Source: JACVRW01 sp963813495 (lineage in GTDB: Bacteria; Actinomycetota; Thermoleophilia; Solirubrobacterales; Thermoleophilaceae). From it: DNA of 64,000 nucleotides. The notes below the pieces were generated by a model that saw only the letters and a program-made list of their open reading frames with translations, did no database searches and had not been told where the DNA came from. Numbering within the stretch: position 1 is the first letter of the stretch; each line of letters begins with the position of its first letter. This document shows positions 49,211 to 59,552 of this stretch, piece by piece. The DNA lies in NCBI GenBank assembly GCA_963813495.1, contig CAWEZC010000005.1, forward strand, positions 806,001 to 870,000, written 5' to 3'. The translations under genes were made by a program, and so were the position numbers.

Positions 49211-50004
49211 TCAGCGGGACCGATCGAGGGCGCCGAGCACGGCGCCCAGTTCGTCCACCACGTCGCCCTCGAGCTTGACCGCGGCGTCGCGGTCATAGGG
49301 GGTGGGCCCCTGGGTGACGAGCGCTAGCCGGCCACCGGCCCCGCTGGTGACGGCCGGCAGCCCGGCCACCGGGTAGACCTCGAGCGAGGAGCCGACGCAC
49401 AGCATCAGGTCCGCGTCCGCGGCCAAAGCGTGGGCCTCAGCCAGCGCGCGCTCCGGCAGCAGCTCGCCGAACAGCACGACGTCGGGCTTGAGGGGGGCGA
49501 TGCAGACGGGGCACTCCGGCGCCCCGTCGGCCGCGGCGAGCAGCTCCACGACGCGCTCGATCGGCTGCCGGCCGCGGCACTCGAGGCAGACGCTCCACTC
49601 GATCGAGCCGTGCACTTCGATCAGGCGTTCGGTTCCCGCCATCCGGTGCAGCCGATCGATGTTCTGGGTGATCACACCGCGTACCAGTCCGCGGCGCTCG
49701 AGCTCCGCCAGGGCACGATGCGCGTCGTTGGGCCGCTTGTCGGTCAGCGAGGCGAAGCGCTGGCCGTAGAAGGACCAGAAGCGGTCCGGATCGCGCCGCC
49801 AGGCGTCGATGTGCGCGACCTCCATCGGGTCGACGTTCTCCCACAGGCCAGTACCCGGCGTGCGGAAGTCGGGTATGCCGGACGGCACGGAGATGCCCGC
49901 GCCGGTGAGCACCACCGCGCGCTCCGCCTCGAGCAGCAGCTCGGCGACCCGCGCCGGACCGGTGGCGACAGCGGCGGGCCCGGCGGCGCCGGGAGTCGGG
50001 GCGC

Positions 50005-50008
<4 letters not shown>
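49211..50008 (-). CDS. NAD-dependent protein deacylase (sirtuin)
   Basis: A 265-residue Sir2-type enzyme removing acyl groups from lysines with NAD+. Motifs: VVLTGAGISVPSGIPDFR (NAD loop), GVITQNIDRLHRMAG, IEVHGSIEWSVCLECRGRQP (catalytic His and first zinc Cys pair), CPVC (second Cys pair), LKPDVVLFGE and LCVGSSLEVYPVAGL. GTG 50008 overlaps the stop of the enoyl-CoA hydratase fusion by 4 bases, so synthesis is coupled to fatty-acid oxidation enzymes, common targets of sirtuin deacylation. Confidence 0.94.
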
Positions 50009-51097
<1,089 letters not shown>

Positions 51098-51111
<14 letters not shown>

Positions 51112-51973
51112 AGAACCCCTTCCCCGTTTTCTGGCCCAGGTCGCCTGCGGCCACGAGCTCCTGCATACGCTCGGACACGTGGAAGCGCTCGCTGCCGTAG
51201 GAATCGCGCAAGTGCTCGGCCACGTGCAGGACCGTGTCGAGGCCGAGCAGGTCGGTGAGGAAGTACGGGCCCATCGGCGTTGCCCCCGACTCCTTGATCA
51301 CCCGGTCGACGTCCTCCACCGAGAGATCCCCGTCCTCGGTGGCCTTCCAGACCTCGGACATGGCCGAGGTGAGGATCCGGTTGACCACGAAGCCCGGCAC
51401 CTCGCCGCATCGCACGACGGTCTTGCGGATCGCCTGGGCGAAGTTGGCGGCGGTCTGGAGCGTCTCCTCGGACGTTTCATCCCCCTCGATCACCTCGATC
51501 AGGCGCATCATCGAGGCGGGATAGAAGAAGTGAAAGCCGCAGACCTTGTCGGGCCGCAGGGTGGCCTCGGATATCTCGGTGATCGACAGTGACGAGGTGT
51601 TGGAGGCCAGGATGGCGTGACCGGGGGTGAGCTCGTCGAGCTCGGCGAACACCGTCTGCTTGATCTCCATGCGCTCCGGCACGGCCTCGATCACGAAGTC
51701 GACGTCGCCGAAGCCCTCGTAGCCGGTGGTGCCGCTGATGCGCCCGAGAATCTGCTTGCGCTGCAAGTCGGCCTGCTCCTGGGTGATCTTCTCCTTGCCC
51801 ACCAGCACGGTGAGCTGGGCCTCGGTCACCTGATGGGCCTTTTCGAGCCCCATGTCCACGAATTCCTGTTTGACGTCCTTGAGGACGACCGGGATGCCGG
51901 CGGCGGCCACCACCTGGGCGATCTCCCCACCCATGGTGCCTGCCCCCACGACGGCGGCCTTGAAGACGAACAA
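51098..51973 (-). CDS. 3-hydroxyacyl/3-hydroxybutyryl-CoA dehydrogenase
   Basis: A 291-residue NAD-dependent dehydrogenase from TTG 51973, with a strong ribosome site GGAGGT 9 bases before. FKAAVVGAGTMGGEIAQVVA is the nucleotide fold; VIEAVPERMEIKQTVFAELD, SNTSSLSITEISEATLRPDK and GFHFFYPASMMRLIEVIEG contain the catalytic Ser, His and Asn region; the C-terminal domain has PGFVVNRILTSAMSEVWKAT and PMGPYFLTDLLGLDTVLHVA. It oxidises 3-hydroxyacyl-CoA and is the first gene of the operon. Confidence 0.94.
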
Positions 51974-52008
51974 CTTGGTTTACCTCCGGTTAGCGGCGGC
52001 CCGGGAGG

Positions 52009-52461
52009 CTAGCGGAGTCCCGCGTCCTCCTGTGCCTCCAGGGTGAAGTGGAAGAGCGTGCGCCGAAGGGCGTCCCGGAGCGCCCGGCGAATGAACAGCG
52101 CATCGGCCACGGCGCTCAGCGGACCGTACTTGACCAGCGTGTACTCGAGGCTCAGCTCGACCCGCGATCCGCCCTCGGCCGCGGCCACGCGCAGATCCTG
52201 CCGGCCCATCAGTGCGTTCTCGAAGACCAGCGTTGCGAAGCGGTCCGGAGCGCGTTCTACCACCTTCTCGGTGACCCTCCCGCGCCCACCGGGGATCGAT
52301 TCCCAGATCACGCGTTCCTCCTCTGCGGGCCAGCCCGGGGAGCGCTCCACCACCCGCGCGAAACCCTCGACGAACGAGGCCCAGCGGGCGGTGTCGCTCC
52401 ATAGAGCCAGGGCGGCGTCCGGGTCCAGCGGCACGACGCCGCTCGCCTGGGCGGTTCTCAC
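52009..52461 (-). CDS. SRPBCC-family protein
   Basis: A 150-residue START-like/polyketide cyclase fold protein: VVPLDPDAALALWSDTARWA, ERVIWESIPGGRGRVTEKVV, FENALMGRQDLRVAAAEGGS and VELSLEYTLVKYGPLSAVAD. These proteins bind lipids or other hydrophobic molecules in a deep cavity. It follows a PadR regulator with a 4-base overlap (stop of padR at 52458), so it is probably regulated by it. The ligand is unknown. Confidence 0.86.
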   Translation of the reverse strand: MRTAQASGVVPLDPDAALALWSDTARWASFVEGFARVVERSPGWPAEEERVIWESIPGGRGRVTEKVVERAPDRFATLVFENALMGRQDLRVAAAEGGSRVELSLEYTLVKYGPLSAVADALFIRRALRDALRRTLFHFTLEAQEDAGLR

Positions 52462-52922
52462 GGGCCGTAGACCTCAGTGACGATCTCCTCGATCGACGAC
52501 TTGACCGAGTCGAGGAAGGGCCGCACCTCCTCCACCAGGCGCCGGTACTCCGCGCGGCCCTCATCGGTGAGCGAGTAGTAGCGACGGGAGCGACGCTCGG
52601 GGTGCTCCCAGCTCCCCTCGATGAGGCCCCGGCCCTCGAGCTGGCGCAGCAGCGGATACATCGTGTTCGGGTTGACCGAGAGCACGCCGGCGGTCATGGC
52701 CCCGATGCGCTCCATCAGCTGGTTACCGTAGCTCGGGTCCTCGTTGATCAGGTGCAGAACCAGCAGCGGGAGGACGGCCCGGCGGCGCAGCTCCCCGGTG
52801 AACGGGTCGGCGGTGCGCTTGGGCGCAGAGGCCGTGGCTTCCACGCCGCCGGCCTGGGCCACGGCCTCGCGCACCGCCTCCTGGCTGCGCTCGCGCTTGG
52901 ACCTGCCGGCCATGACCGGCAT
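52458..52922 (-). CDS. PadR-family transcriptional regulator
   Basis: A 154-residue winged-helix protein. After an unusual 40-residue basic N-terminal extension (GRSKRERSQEAVREAVAQAG) comes the PadR domain: AVLPLLVLHLINEDPSYGNQ, LMERIGAMTAGVLSVNPNTM, YPLLRQLEGRGLIEGSWEHP and RRYYSLTDEGRAEYRRLVEE. It should repress its own operon with the SRPBCC gene. The start is ATG 52922 or ATG 52913. Confidence 0.9.
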   Translation of the reverse strand: MPVMAGRSKRERSQEAVREAVAQAGGVEATASAPKRTADPFTGELRRRAVLPLLVLHLINEDPSYGNQLMERIGAMTAGVLSVNPNTMYPLLRQLEGRGLIEGSWEHPERRSRRYYSLTDEGRAEYRRLVEEVRPFLDSVKSSIEEIVTEVYGP

Positions 52923-52955
52923 CCTGCCACGCCCCGCCGGCCATCTACAGCATGC

Positions 52956-53165
52956 TCAACCCGCGAGGCCCGCCGCCGGAACGTAGCTGAGGATGGCAAC
53001 GCCGTCCCCGACCGACCTGGAGCCCGAGAGCCGGAGGGGAACGGGCTTCCCGCGTCGACCAGGTTGTGCTCCATCAGCGTCTGCACCAGCTGAGCGCTGC
53101 CGTGGACGAGGATCCCCGCGCGCTGCTGCTTCAGCATATTCAGTCCGTGCTCCGGGGTCTCGCCT
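52956..53165 (-). pseudogene. remnant of a dihydrofolate reductase-family gene
   Basis: Minus-strand reading gives MLKQQRAGILVHGSAQLVQT, then LMEHNLVDAGSPF, and in a second frame RLSGSRSVGDGVAILSYVPA before a stop at 52956. These are the last third of the RibD-C/YwjB-like family (normally LVHGSAQLVQTLLEHDLVDE...PVVLG...VGDGVLILTY), with the central PVVLG block of about 25 codons deleted and the frame shifted. The N-terminal two thirds are absent. A clear, degraded paralogue of the intact gene at 3011-3571. Confidence 0.75.
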
Positions 53166-53186
53166 CAAGGGCGCTAGCGTGGTGAC

Positions 53187-54152
53187 ATGACGGAGCTCGA
53201 ACAGGCCATCCGCGCGCAGCCCGCGGAACTGCGGCGCCTGTCCGCGCTGGACGTGGCGCCACAGGCGCAGCGGCTGGCCGGCGCGGAGCGGCTCTGGTTG
53301 GTGGGCACCGGAACGAGCCTCCATGCCGCGGAGCTCGGTGCGGCGATGTTCGCCCGGGCGGGGGTCGACTCGCGCTTCGCCTCCTCCATGGAGTTCGCCC
53401 GCTCGGCACCGCTGCGGCCCCGGGATGCCGTGATCGTGCTGTCCCACAGCGGCGGGACCGCCTACGCACGAGCGTCTCGGCAGCGGGCACTCGACAGCGG
53501 AGCCGCGACGCTGTCGATCACGGGCGCGGGCCTCGGCTGGCCCGAGGCTGTGGAGACCGGGGAACAGGAGCGCTCCCACACCTACACGCGCAGTTACTTC
53601 TCCACGCTCGCGGTGTTGTGCCTGATGGCCGGGCAACTCGGAGCGGACGGTCTAGGCAGCGACGCGGTCCTGACCGCCGCCGACGCCACGCAGGCCGTGC
53701 TCGACAGCCCTGAGATCAACGCTCTCCCCGAGCCTGCCCGCCTGCTGGTGGTAACCGGATCAGGGCCGGGTGCGGTGACCGCCCGGGAGGGGGCCCTGAA
53801 GCTGCGCGAGGCTGCTCGCCTGACCGCCGAGGGCTACGACGCGGAGTACCTGCTGCACGGCTCGGCCGTACCGCTGGGCGCCGGCGATGCGCTCATCGTG
53901 CTGGCTGCCGAACGGGACGAGGACGGCTTCCTGAGCCGGTTGGCCGACGCCGCCCGGAACGAGGGAGTCGAGGTCGCCCAGCTCGAGCAGTCAAAGCCGC
54001 AGGACGAGCTGATCGCGCAGATTCCGCTGACCGCGCGACTACAGCTGCTCGCCCTGCAGCGGGCGCAGGCCGGTGGCCATGACCCGGACACCGTGATCAC
54101 CGGACACTGGCACGACGACGAGCTGTGGGCGACCGGCTCTCCCCAGGGCTGA
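53187..54152 (+). CDS. SIS-domain sugar isomerase/deaminase-like protein
   Basis: A 321-residue protein with two SIS domains as in the isomerase part of GlmS and AgaS-like proteins. Domain 1: RLWLVGTGTSLHAAELGAAM and DAVIVLSHSGGTAYARASRQ (phosphosugar-binding Ser/Thr loops). Domain 2: LLVVTGSGPGAVTAREGALK, REAARLTAEGYDAEYLLHGS. No glutaminase domain precedes it. It probably isomerises or deaminates an amino-sugar phosphate. Start ATG 53187, 34 bases before which lies the reductase remnant. A BVMO-like gene follows 24 bases later. Confidence 0.87.
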   Translation: MTELEQAIRAQPAELRRLSALDVAPQAQRLAGAERLWLVGTGTSLHAAELGAAMFARAGVDSRFASSMEFARSAPLRPRDAVIVLSHSGGTAYARASRQRALDSGAATLSITGAGLGWPEAVETGEQERSHTYTRSYFSTLAVLCLMAGQLGADGLGSDAVLTAADATQAVLDSPEINALPEPARLLVVTGSGPGAVTAREGALKLREAARLTAEGYDAEYLLHGSAVPLGAGDALIVLAAERDEDGFLSRLADAARNEGVEVAQLEQSKPQDELIAQIPLTARLQLLALQRAQAGGHDPDTVITGHWHDDELWATGSPQG

Positions 54153-54176
54153 CCCTTCGCGTCTAGGCTGACTGGC

Positions 54177-55670
54177 GTGCCCCAGGAGCATCTGGATGTC
54201 CTGATCGTCGGCGCCGGTCTCTCCGGAATCGGAGCCGCCTGCCACCTGCAGGACAGGTGCCCGGGCAAGACCTTTGCCCTGCTCGAGGCGCGCGAAACCA
54301 TCGGGGGCACCTGGGATCTGTTCCGCTACCCCGGAATCCGCTCGGACTCCGACATGTTCACGCTGGGCTACTCCTTCCGTCCCTGGAAGGAGGCCAAGGC
54401 GATCGCCGACGGCCCATCGATCCGCCGCTACATCCACGATACGGCGCGCGACCACGACATCGACTCGAGGATCCGATTCGGGCATCGGGTGGTGCGGGCC
54501 GAGTGGTCGAGCGCGGAGGCGCGCTGGACCGTCGAGGCCGAGCGCATCGATACGGGCGAGACTGTGAAGCTGAGCTGCGGCTTTCTGTTCATGTGCCCCG
54601 GGTACTACCGCTATGACCAGGGCTACACGCCCGCGTTCGAGGGGATCGATCGCTTCGGCGGTCAGATCGTCCACCCGCAGGACTGGCCCGAGGAGCTCGA
54701 CTACAGCGGCCGCCGCGTGGTCGTGATCGGCAGCGGCGCCACGGCGGTCACGCTCGTGCCCGCCATGGCCGAGCAGGCGGCTCATGTGACGATGCTCCAG
54801 CGCTCACCGAGCTACGTGCTCTCGCTCCCGGCCCGAGACCCGTTCGCCGACCTCGTCCGCCGCCGGCTGCCGGCCAAGGTCGCGTATCCGATTGTGCGCT
54901 GGAAGAACGTGCTGCTCACCACGCTGTTCTTCAACCTCAGCCGCCGTGCTCCCCGGTTCGTCAGGCGCCTGATCCGCAGAGGCGTCGAGCGGAGCCTGCC
55001 GCCGGGCTATGACGTCGATACGCACTTCAACCCCCGCTACGACCCGTGGGATCAGCGCGTCTGCCTGGTTCCGGACGGAGACCTCTTCGCAGCTGTGCGC
55101 GAGGGGCGGGCCTCGATCGTCACCGACGCCATCGAGAGGTTCACGGAGAACGGACTGAGGCTCGCTTCGGGGGCGGAGCTCGAGGCCGATGTCGTGGTCA
55201 CCGCGACGGGCCTCAACCTGCAGGCCCTGGGCGGGATGGCGATGACGGTGGACGGGCGCGCGATCGCGCTGCCCGATACCGTCGGCTACAAGGGCATGAT
55301 GCTGAGCGGAGTCCCGAATCTGGCGCTGGCGCTCGGGTACACGAACGCTTCCTGGACGCTCAAGTGCGACCTGGTCAGCGAGTACGTATGCCGCCTGCTG
55401 AACCGAATGGAAGAGCGCGGCTACGCGCAATGCACGCCACGAGCTCCCGGCCCGTCGGTTGCGCGGGAGCCGTTCATCGACCTCACCGCGGGCTACGTGC
55501 TCCGCTCCATCGACAGCCTGCCCAGGCAGGGCGCCAGGGCGCCGTGGCGCCTGCACCAGAACTACGCGCGTGACATCGTGATGCTCCGGCTCGGTGGCCT
55601 CGAGGACGAGGGCATCGAGTTCTCCAGGGCGGGCCGTCCGGAGCAGACGCGGGAGCGAATGGCGGCCTGA
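54177..55670 (+). CDS. Baeyer-Villiger-type flavin monooxygenase
   Basis: A 497-residue FAD enzyme from GTG 54177. VLIVGAGLSGIGAACHLQDR (FAD fold), ETIGGTWDLFRYPGIRSDSD (FAD-binding TWD loop), the BVMO fingerprint FGGQIVHPQDWPEEL (FxGxxxHxxxW) and the NADPH fold VVVIGSGATAVTLVPAMAEQ are all present. It resembles EthA-type enzymes that oxidise ketones or activate thioamide drugs. The C-terminal YVLRSIDSLPRQGARAPWRL also fits EthA. The natural substrate is unknown. Confidence 0.93.
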   Translation: MPQEHLDVLIVGAGLSGIGAACHLQDRCPGKTFALLEARETIGGTWDLFRYPGIRSDSDMFTLGYSFRPWKEAKAIADGPSIRRYIHDTARDHDIDSRIRFGHRVVRAEWSSAEARWTVEAERIDTGETVKLSCGFLFMCPGYYRYDQGYTPAFEGIDRFGGQIVHPQDWPEELDYSGRRVVVIGSGATAVTLVPAMAEQAAHVTMLQRSPSYVLSLPARDPFADLVRRRLPAKVAYPIVRWKNVLLTTLFFNLSRRAPRFVRRLIRRGVERSLPPGYDVDTHFNPRYDPWDQRVCLVPDGDLFAAVREGRASIVTDAIERFTENGLRLASGAELEADVVVTATGLNLQALGGMAMTVDGRAIALPDTVGYKGMMLSGVPNLALALGYTNASWTLKCDLVSEYVCRLLNRMEERGYAQCTPRAPGPSVAREPFIDLTAGYVLRSIDSLPRQGARAPWRLHQNYARDIVMLRLGGLEDEGIEFSRAGRPEQTRERMAA

Positions 55671-55677
55671 GCGCGCC

Positions 55678-56478
55678 TCAGGCCGCGCCGAACGCGTGCA
55701 CGTAGGTGCCGCCGCCCGGCCCCTGCGGCGTGCCCGGCGCCACCCCGATCCCGCTGTCACGCACCGCCCCGCTGAGGATGTTCGCGCGGTGCCCACCCGA
55801 GTTCATCCATCCGCTCACGATCCGCCGCGGCGTCCCGAGCGACCCGCCGCCCCAGGCGATGTTCTCCGCGAGTGTGCCGCCCGGGTAGCCGGCGTTGCGG
55901 ATCCGCTGGTCGAACGATCGCCCGTCCGCGGAGGTGTGGGAGAAGTAGCCGCGCGCGACCATGTCGTCGGCGTGGCCCTGCGCGGCGGAGCCGAGCTGCG
56001 CGTTGTCGCCCAGCGGCGCCAGGCCGCGGCTGGTCCGCTCGGCGTTGACGAGGCATAGCGTCGCCGAGCGGATGGCGGGCAGGTTCGCCGCCGTCGGAAC
56101 CGAGTCCGCGCTCGCGCAGCTCGCCGACGGGCCGATCGGAAGGGCGGGCGCCACCGGCGCGACGGGAGCAGGCGCTCCGGGAGCAGCCGGCGCGGGCGCC
56201 GGCCGGCGGATGCGCCGCGGCGAGCGCTTGGCCCGCCGGCACGGCCGTTTGCGACCGGCGCGTCTGCCGCGCCCCTGCTCGCGGTGCCGGCGCTGCTTGG
56301 CGCGGCAGCGCTTGCGGCTCTTGGGCCGCGACTTCTGACGCTTGCTTTGCTTCTGCGCCGCGCCCTCGGTGAGGGTCGCCTCGGAGGCGGCGTCCGCCGT
56401 GGTGCCTGTGCCGGACAGGCCCACCGCCAGCAACACCGCGGCACCGGCGAGGCCTGCCAGGACGCGTCGAAACAGCAC
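55678..56478 (-). CDS. secreted CAP (SCP/PR-1)-domain protein
   Basis: A 266-residue exported protein. Signal MLFRRVLAGLAGAAVLLAVG with ADAA cleavage region, then a strongly basic linker with many Lys/Arg (residues 40-95, for example KRQKSRPKSRKRCRAKQRRH) and a Pro/Ala stretch. The CAP domain (about 125-266) has LCLVNAERTSRGLAPLGDNA, AAQGHADDMVARGYFSHTSA, ENIAWGGGS and GGHRANILSGAVRDSGIGVA, with the conserved His and Glu residues. The basic linker may attach it to anionic wall polymers. Bacterial CAP proteins are of mostly unknown function. Confidence 0.92.
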   Translation of the reverse strand: MLFRRVLAGLAGAAVLLAVGLSGTGTTADAASEATLTEGAAQKQSKRQKSRPKSRKRCRAKQRRHREQGRGRRAGRKRPCRRAKRSPRRIRRPAPAPAAPGAPAPVAPVAPALPIGPSASCASADSVPTAANLPAIRSATLCLVNAERTSRGLAPLGDNAQLGSAAQGHADDMVARGYFSHTSADGRSFDQRIRNAGYPGGTLAENIAWGGGSLGTPRRIVSGWMNSGGHRANILSGAVRDSGIGVAPGTPQGPGGGTYVHAFGAA

Positions 56479-56552
56479 TTGCAGGCAGGCTACCCGCGTC
56501 GCTGGGAGCCTGAACGGGCGGGGCGGGATCCTGCAGGCGCCCTCACCTGCCG

Positions 56553-57875
56553 TCAGCTGCCGCGGCCGGCCAGCGTGTCGAGGTCGGCCCGCTCGAGCCG
56601 CCCGTCGGGGAAGCGCACGTGGGCCTCGTCGTCCAGGCAGACCACCGACTCGGCGTCGTCCCCGAGCGCCATCCGCGCGAGCAGGACGGCGGCGATCCGG
56701 TGCACGTCGCGGACTATCCCGAGTGCGAGGAGCGAGCGTGTCTCGTTGGCCACCTCGCCGTCACCCACGCGCAGGACCACCCGCACCGGCTCGTGGATTC
56801 CGCGCGCGGTCATGGCAGCGGAGATGTTGGCCAGATCATCGGAGGTCACGGCGGCCACCGCCTTTGCCTTGCCGAGCGAGAGGCGGCGCATCAACGACGG
56901 GTCGGCCCCCCGGCCCACGACCACGGGCAGTCCATACTCCCGCGCGAGGCCCACGTTCTCGCTCTCCTCATCGCGCTCGACGGCCACCACGGGGATCTTG
57001 CACGCCCGCAGCACCAGGCACAGCCGCAGGCCCACCTGGCCCAGGCCGATCACCACAACGTGGTCGCGGCGAGGCACGGCGCGACGCCCCACCAGCCCGG
57101 TCAGTCGGCGGTCGATCACGCGATTGACGAGGCCCGCCGTGAAGGCGGCCGCGAACACAAGGGCAATGACCATCGTGGCCGAAGTGAACAGCTTGTACCA
57201 ACCCGGTCCATCCGTGACGGCGAGGTTCGGATCCACCGTGACAAGGGTCTTGGCCGACCCGTAGATCGCGTCGATCACGGAGTTGTCCAGGACGAAGACG
57301 GCGGTCACCGTCTCGATCAGGAACACCGCCACCAGGCCTAGCGCGCCGAACAGGAGCAGGCCGGCGCTCTTGTCGTAGGGAGTGAACAGCGCCCGGGCCA
57401 GCGCCTCGGGGCGGCGAGGCTTCTGGGAGGGAAGCGGCTCCTCGCGCAGGTCGCCGTCATCCTCCACCAGCCCGACTGTTCTCCCCTCCTCCTCGCCCAC
57501 CGCCGTGAAGCGTTCGTCGATGCAGGGACCGGCCAGCGAGGGCGCCACGATGTCGGCCAGGGAGGTCACGCGCGTGTTGCCGAGCCGGGTCCGCATCTGC
57601 TCGGCCATCGTCGGGTCGAAGATCGTGAGCAGCAGCGGAACGTCATCGGACACCGAGCGCACCATCAGGGCGCGCCGCAACACCACGGCGTCGGCGCGGC
57701 CGACCACCGCGACCGAGTCGACACGGCCCGACTGGAGCGCCTCTCGAACCTCGTTCTCGTCCGGCTCGCGCCGGTGGGCCACCTCGGCGCCCGATGCCTG
57801 CAACGCCCGCACGGTCTCCTCGCTGAGATCGCCGTCACCGATGACCACGACCACGTGCTCGCCACCTCCCTCCAC
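56553..57875 (-). CDS. NAD-binding (TrkA-N/RCK) channel-like membrane protein
   Basis: A 440-residue protein with two RCK-type domains around a membrane pair. The N-terminal domain has VVVVIGDGDLSEETVRALQA and the second VVVIGLGQVGLRLCLVLRAC, EREDE-like acid and LARMALGDDAESV. The central part (about 180-260) has helix SAGLLLFGALGLVAVFLIET, a pore-like segment AIYGSAKTLVTVDPNLAVTD and helix ATMVIALVFAAAFTAGLVNR. The K+-channel filter TVGYG is not present: the segment reads TLVTVDP. It may carry another ion or act only as sensor. Follows GH13 by 3 bases. Confidence 0.82.
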   Translation of the reverse strand: MEGGGEHVVVVIGDGDLSEETVRALQASGAEVAHRREPDENEVREALQSGRVDSVAVVGRADAVVLRRALMVRSVSDDVPLLLTIFDPTMAEQMRTRLGNTRVTSLADIVAPSLAGPCIDERFTAVGEEEGRTVGLVEDDGDLREEPLPSQKPRRPEALARALFTPYDKSAGLLLFGALGLVAVFLIETVTAVFVLDNSVIDAIYGSAKTLVTVDPNLAVTDGPGWYKLFTSATMVIALVFAAAFTAGLVNRVIDRRLTGLVGRRAVPRRDHVVVIGLGQVGLRLCLVLRACKIPVVAVERDEESENVGLAREYGLPVVVGRGADPSLMRRLSLGKAKAVAAVTSDDLANISAAMTARGIHEPVRVVLRVGDGEVANETRSLLALGIVRDVHRIAAVLLARMALGDDAESVVCLDDEAHVRFPDGRLERADLDTLAGRGS

Positions 57876-57878
57876 GGC

Positions 57879-59552
57879 CTAGGGCGGGAGCCGCCGGCCC
57901 GCGCGGCGGACCCGCAGCCAGCGGTGGTCGTAGGACTCGAGCTCGAGCTGGACGCGGCCGTCGTCGAGCGGGAGGACGTCGGAGGAGAACAGGTCGACGA
58001 GTGCGTCGGCGTCCTCCGGCCGGTCGAGCGCGATCGTCACCGTCGCCGACTCGCCGCCCAGCTCGTGCACGGCCACGAGCGTCGACCCGTCCCAGTCGCA
58101 GCGGTGGGCCAGGACCGAGGCGGCACCGGCGTCGAGCACCTCGAGCGTGCCGAAACCGATCTCCGGGCACTCGCGCCTGCGCCTGATGAGGCGCTCGAAC
58201 CAGTTCAGCAGCGAATCGTCCTCCCGCCGCTGGCGTGCGACGTTGACCGCGGCGGGCCCAAAGCGCTCGTCGTCCACCACGGGCCGGCACAGCCGCTCGG
58301 CCTCGGCGACGGTCGAGAATCCGGCGTTCGCCTCGTCGGACCACTGCATCGGCGAGCGGACGCTGAAGCGCCCCTCGATCGCGAGGTTCTCGCCCATCCC
58401 GATCTCCTCCCCGTAGAACAGCACCGGCGTGCCGGGCAGCGAGAAAGCGAGGCTGTAGACCATCCGGATCGCCCGCTCGTCTCCGTCGAGCATCGGCGGC
58501 AGGCGCCGGCGCAGCCCGCGGCCATAGAGCTGGAAAGACTCGTCCGGCCCGAAGGCCGCGAAAACCTCCTCGCGCTCGGCTTCCGAGAGCTTGTCCAGGG
58601 TCAGCTCGTCGTGGTTTCGGACGAACCGCCCCCACTGGCTGTCGGACGGGATCTCGGGTGCGCCGCGCAGGGCGGCGCGCAGCGGCTCGGCATCGCCGCG
58701 CGCGAGGGCGAGGTACATGGCCTGCATGCCCACGAAGTCGAAAAGCATGTGCAGCTCATCGCCGTCCTCGTCGCCGAAGAACTCGCGTGCCTCGGGCCCC
58801 TTGAGGTTGACCTCCCCGAGCAGCATGGCCTCGCCGTTGCGGCGGGTGATGAAGGCGCGCAGGTCGCGCAGGAGCTCATGCGGGTCGACGAGCGCCCCCT
58901 CGGGCATGCCCATCGGCTCGAGCAGGAACGGCACCGCGTCGATGCGGAAGCCCGACAGGCCCTGCTCGACCCAGAAGCCCATGATCTGCGCGATCTCGTC
59001 CCGCACCTCAGGGTTGGCGACGTTGAGGTCGGGCTGGTGGGAGTAGAAGCGATGCAGGTAGAACTGGCCCGCCTGCTCGTCCCACTCCCAGTTGGACGTT
59101 TCCTTGTCGGGAAAGGAGATGTCGCCGGGTTTCTCCTCCGGCTTCTCGTCCGACCACACGTAGAAGTCGCGAAACGGGGACTGGCGATCGGCACGCGCCG
59201 ACTGGAACCAGGGATGCTGGTCGGAGGTGTGGTTGACGACAAGATCGGCGATCACCCGGATGCCCCGATCTCGGGCGCTGCGTACGAACTCGACGAAGTC
59301 ACCATGCGTGCCCAGCCGCGGATCGATGGCGTAGAAGTCCGAGATGTCGTACCCGTCGTCGTGGCGCGGCGAGGTGTAGAAGGGCATCAGCCATACGCAC
59401 GAGATACCGATGCCGCCGAGGTAGTCGAGCCGGTCGGTGAGCCCTCTCAGGTCGCCGCAGCCGTCGCCGTCGGCGTCATAGAACGTCTCTACATCGAGGC
59501 AGTACACCACCGCGTTCTTCCACCACAGGTCGCTCGTGGGCTTCAGGCTCAT
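57879..59552 (-). CDS. GH13 alpha-glucosidase/trehalose synthase-like enzyme
   Basis: A 557-residue glycoside hydrolase family 13 enzyme. Conserved regions: DLRGLTDRLDYLGGIGISCV, VIADLVVNHTSDQHPWF (region I), GFRIDAVPF (nucleophile Asp, region II), LLGEVNLKG (acid/base Glu, region III) and FVRNHDELTLD (region IV Asp), plus LFYGEEIGMGENL. The opening WWKNAVVYCLDVETFYDADG and length resemble trehalose synthase (maltose isomerase), though a shorter C-terminus and other substrates are possible. It overlaps the LLM oxidoreductase stop by 4 bases and precedes the channel-like gene by 3, one operon. Confidence 0.9.
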   Translation of the reverse strand: MSLKPTSDLWWKNAVVYCLDVETFYDADGDGCGDLRGLTDRLDYLGGIGISCVWLMPFYTSPRHDDGYDISDFYAIDPRLGTHGDFVEFVRSARDRGIRVIADLVVNHTSDQHPWFQSARADRQSPFRDFYVWSDEKPEEKPGDISFPDKETSNWEWDEQAGQFYLHRFYSHQPDLNVANPEVRDEIAQIMGFWVEQGLSGFRIDAVPFLLEPMGMPEGALVDPHELLRDLRAFITRRNGEAMLLGEVNLKGPEAREFFGDEDGDELHMLFDFVGMQAMYLALARGDAEPLRAALRGAPEIPSDSQWGRFVRNHDELTLDKLSEAEREEVFAAFGPDESFQLYGRGLRRRLPPMLDGDERAIRMVYSLAFSLPGTPVLFYGEEIGMGENLAIEGRFSVRSPMQWSDEANAGFSTVAEAERLCRPVVDDERFGPAAVNVARQRREDDSLLNWFERLIRRRRECPEIGFGTLEVLDAGAASVLAHRCDWDGSTLVAVHELGGESATVTIALDRPEDADALVDLFSSDVLPLDDGRVQLELESYDHRWLRVRRAGRRLPP

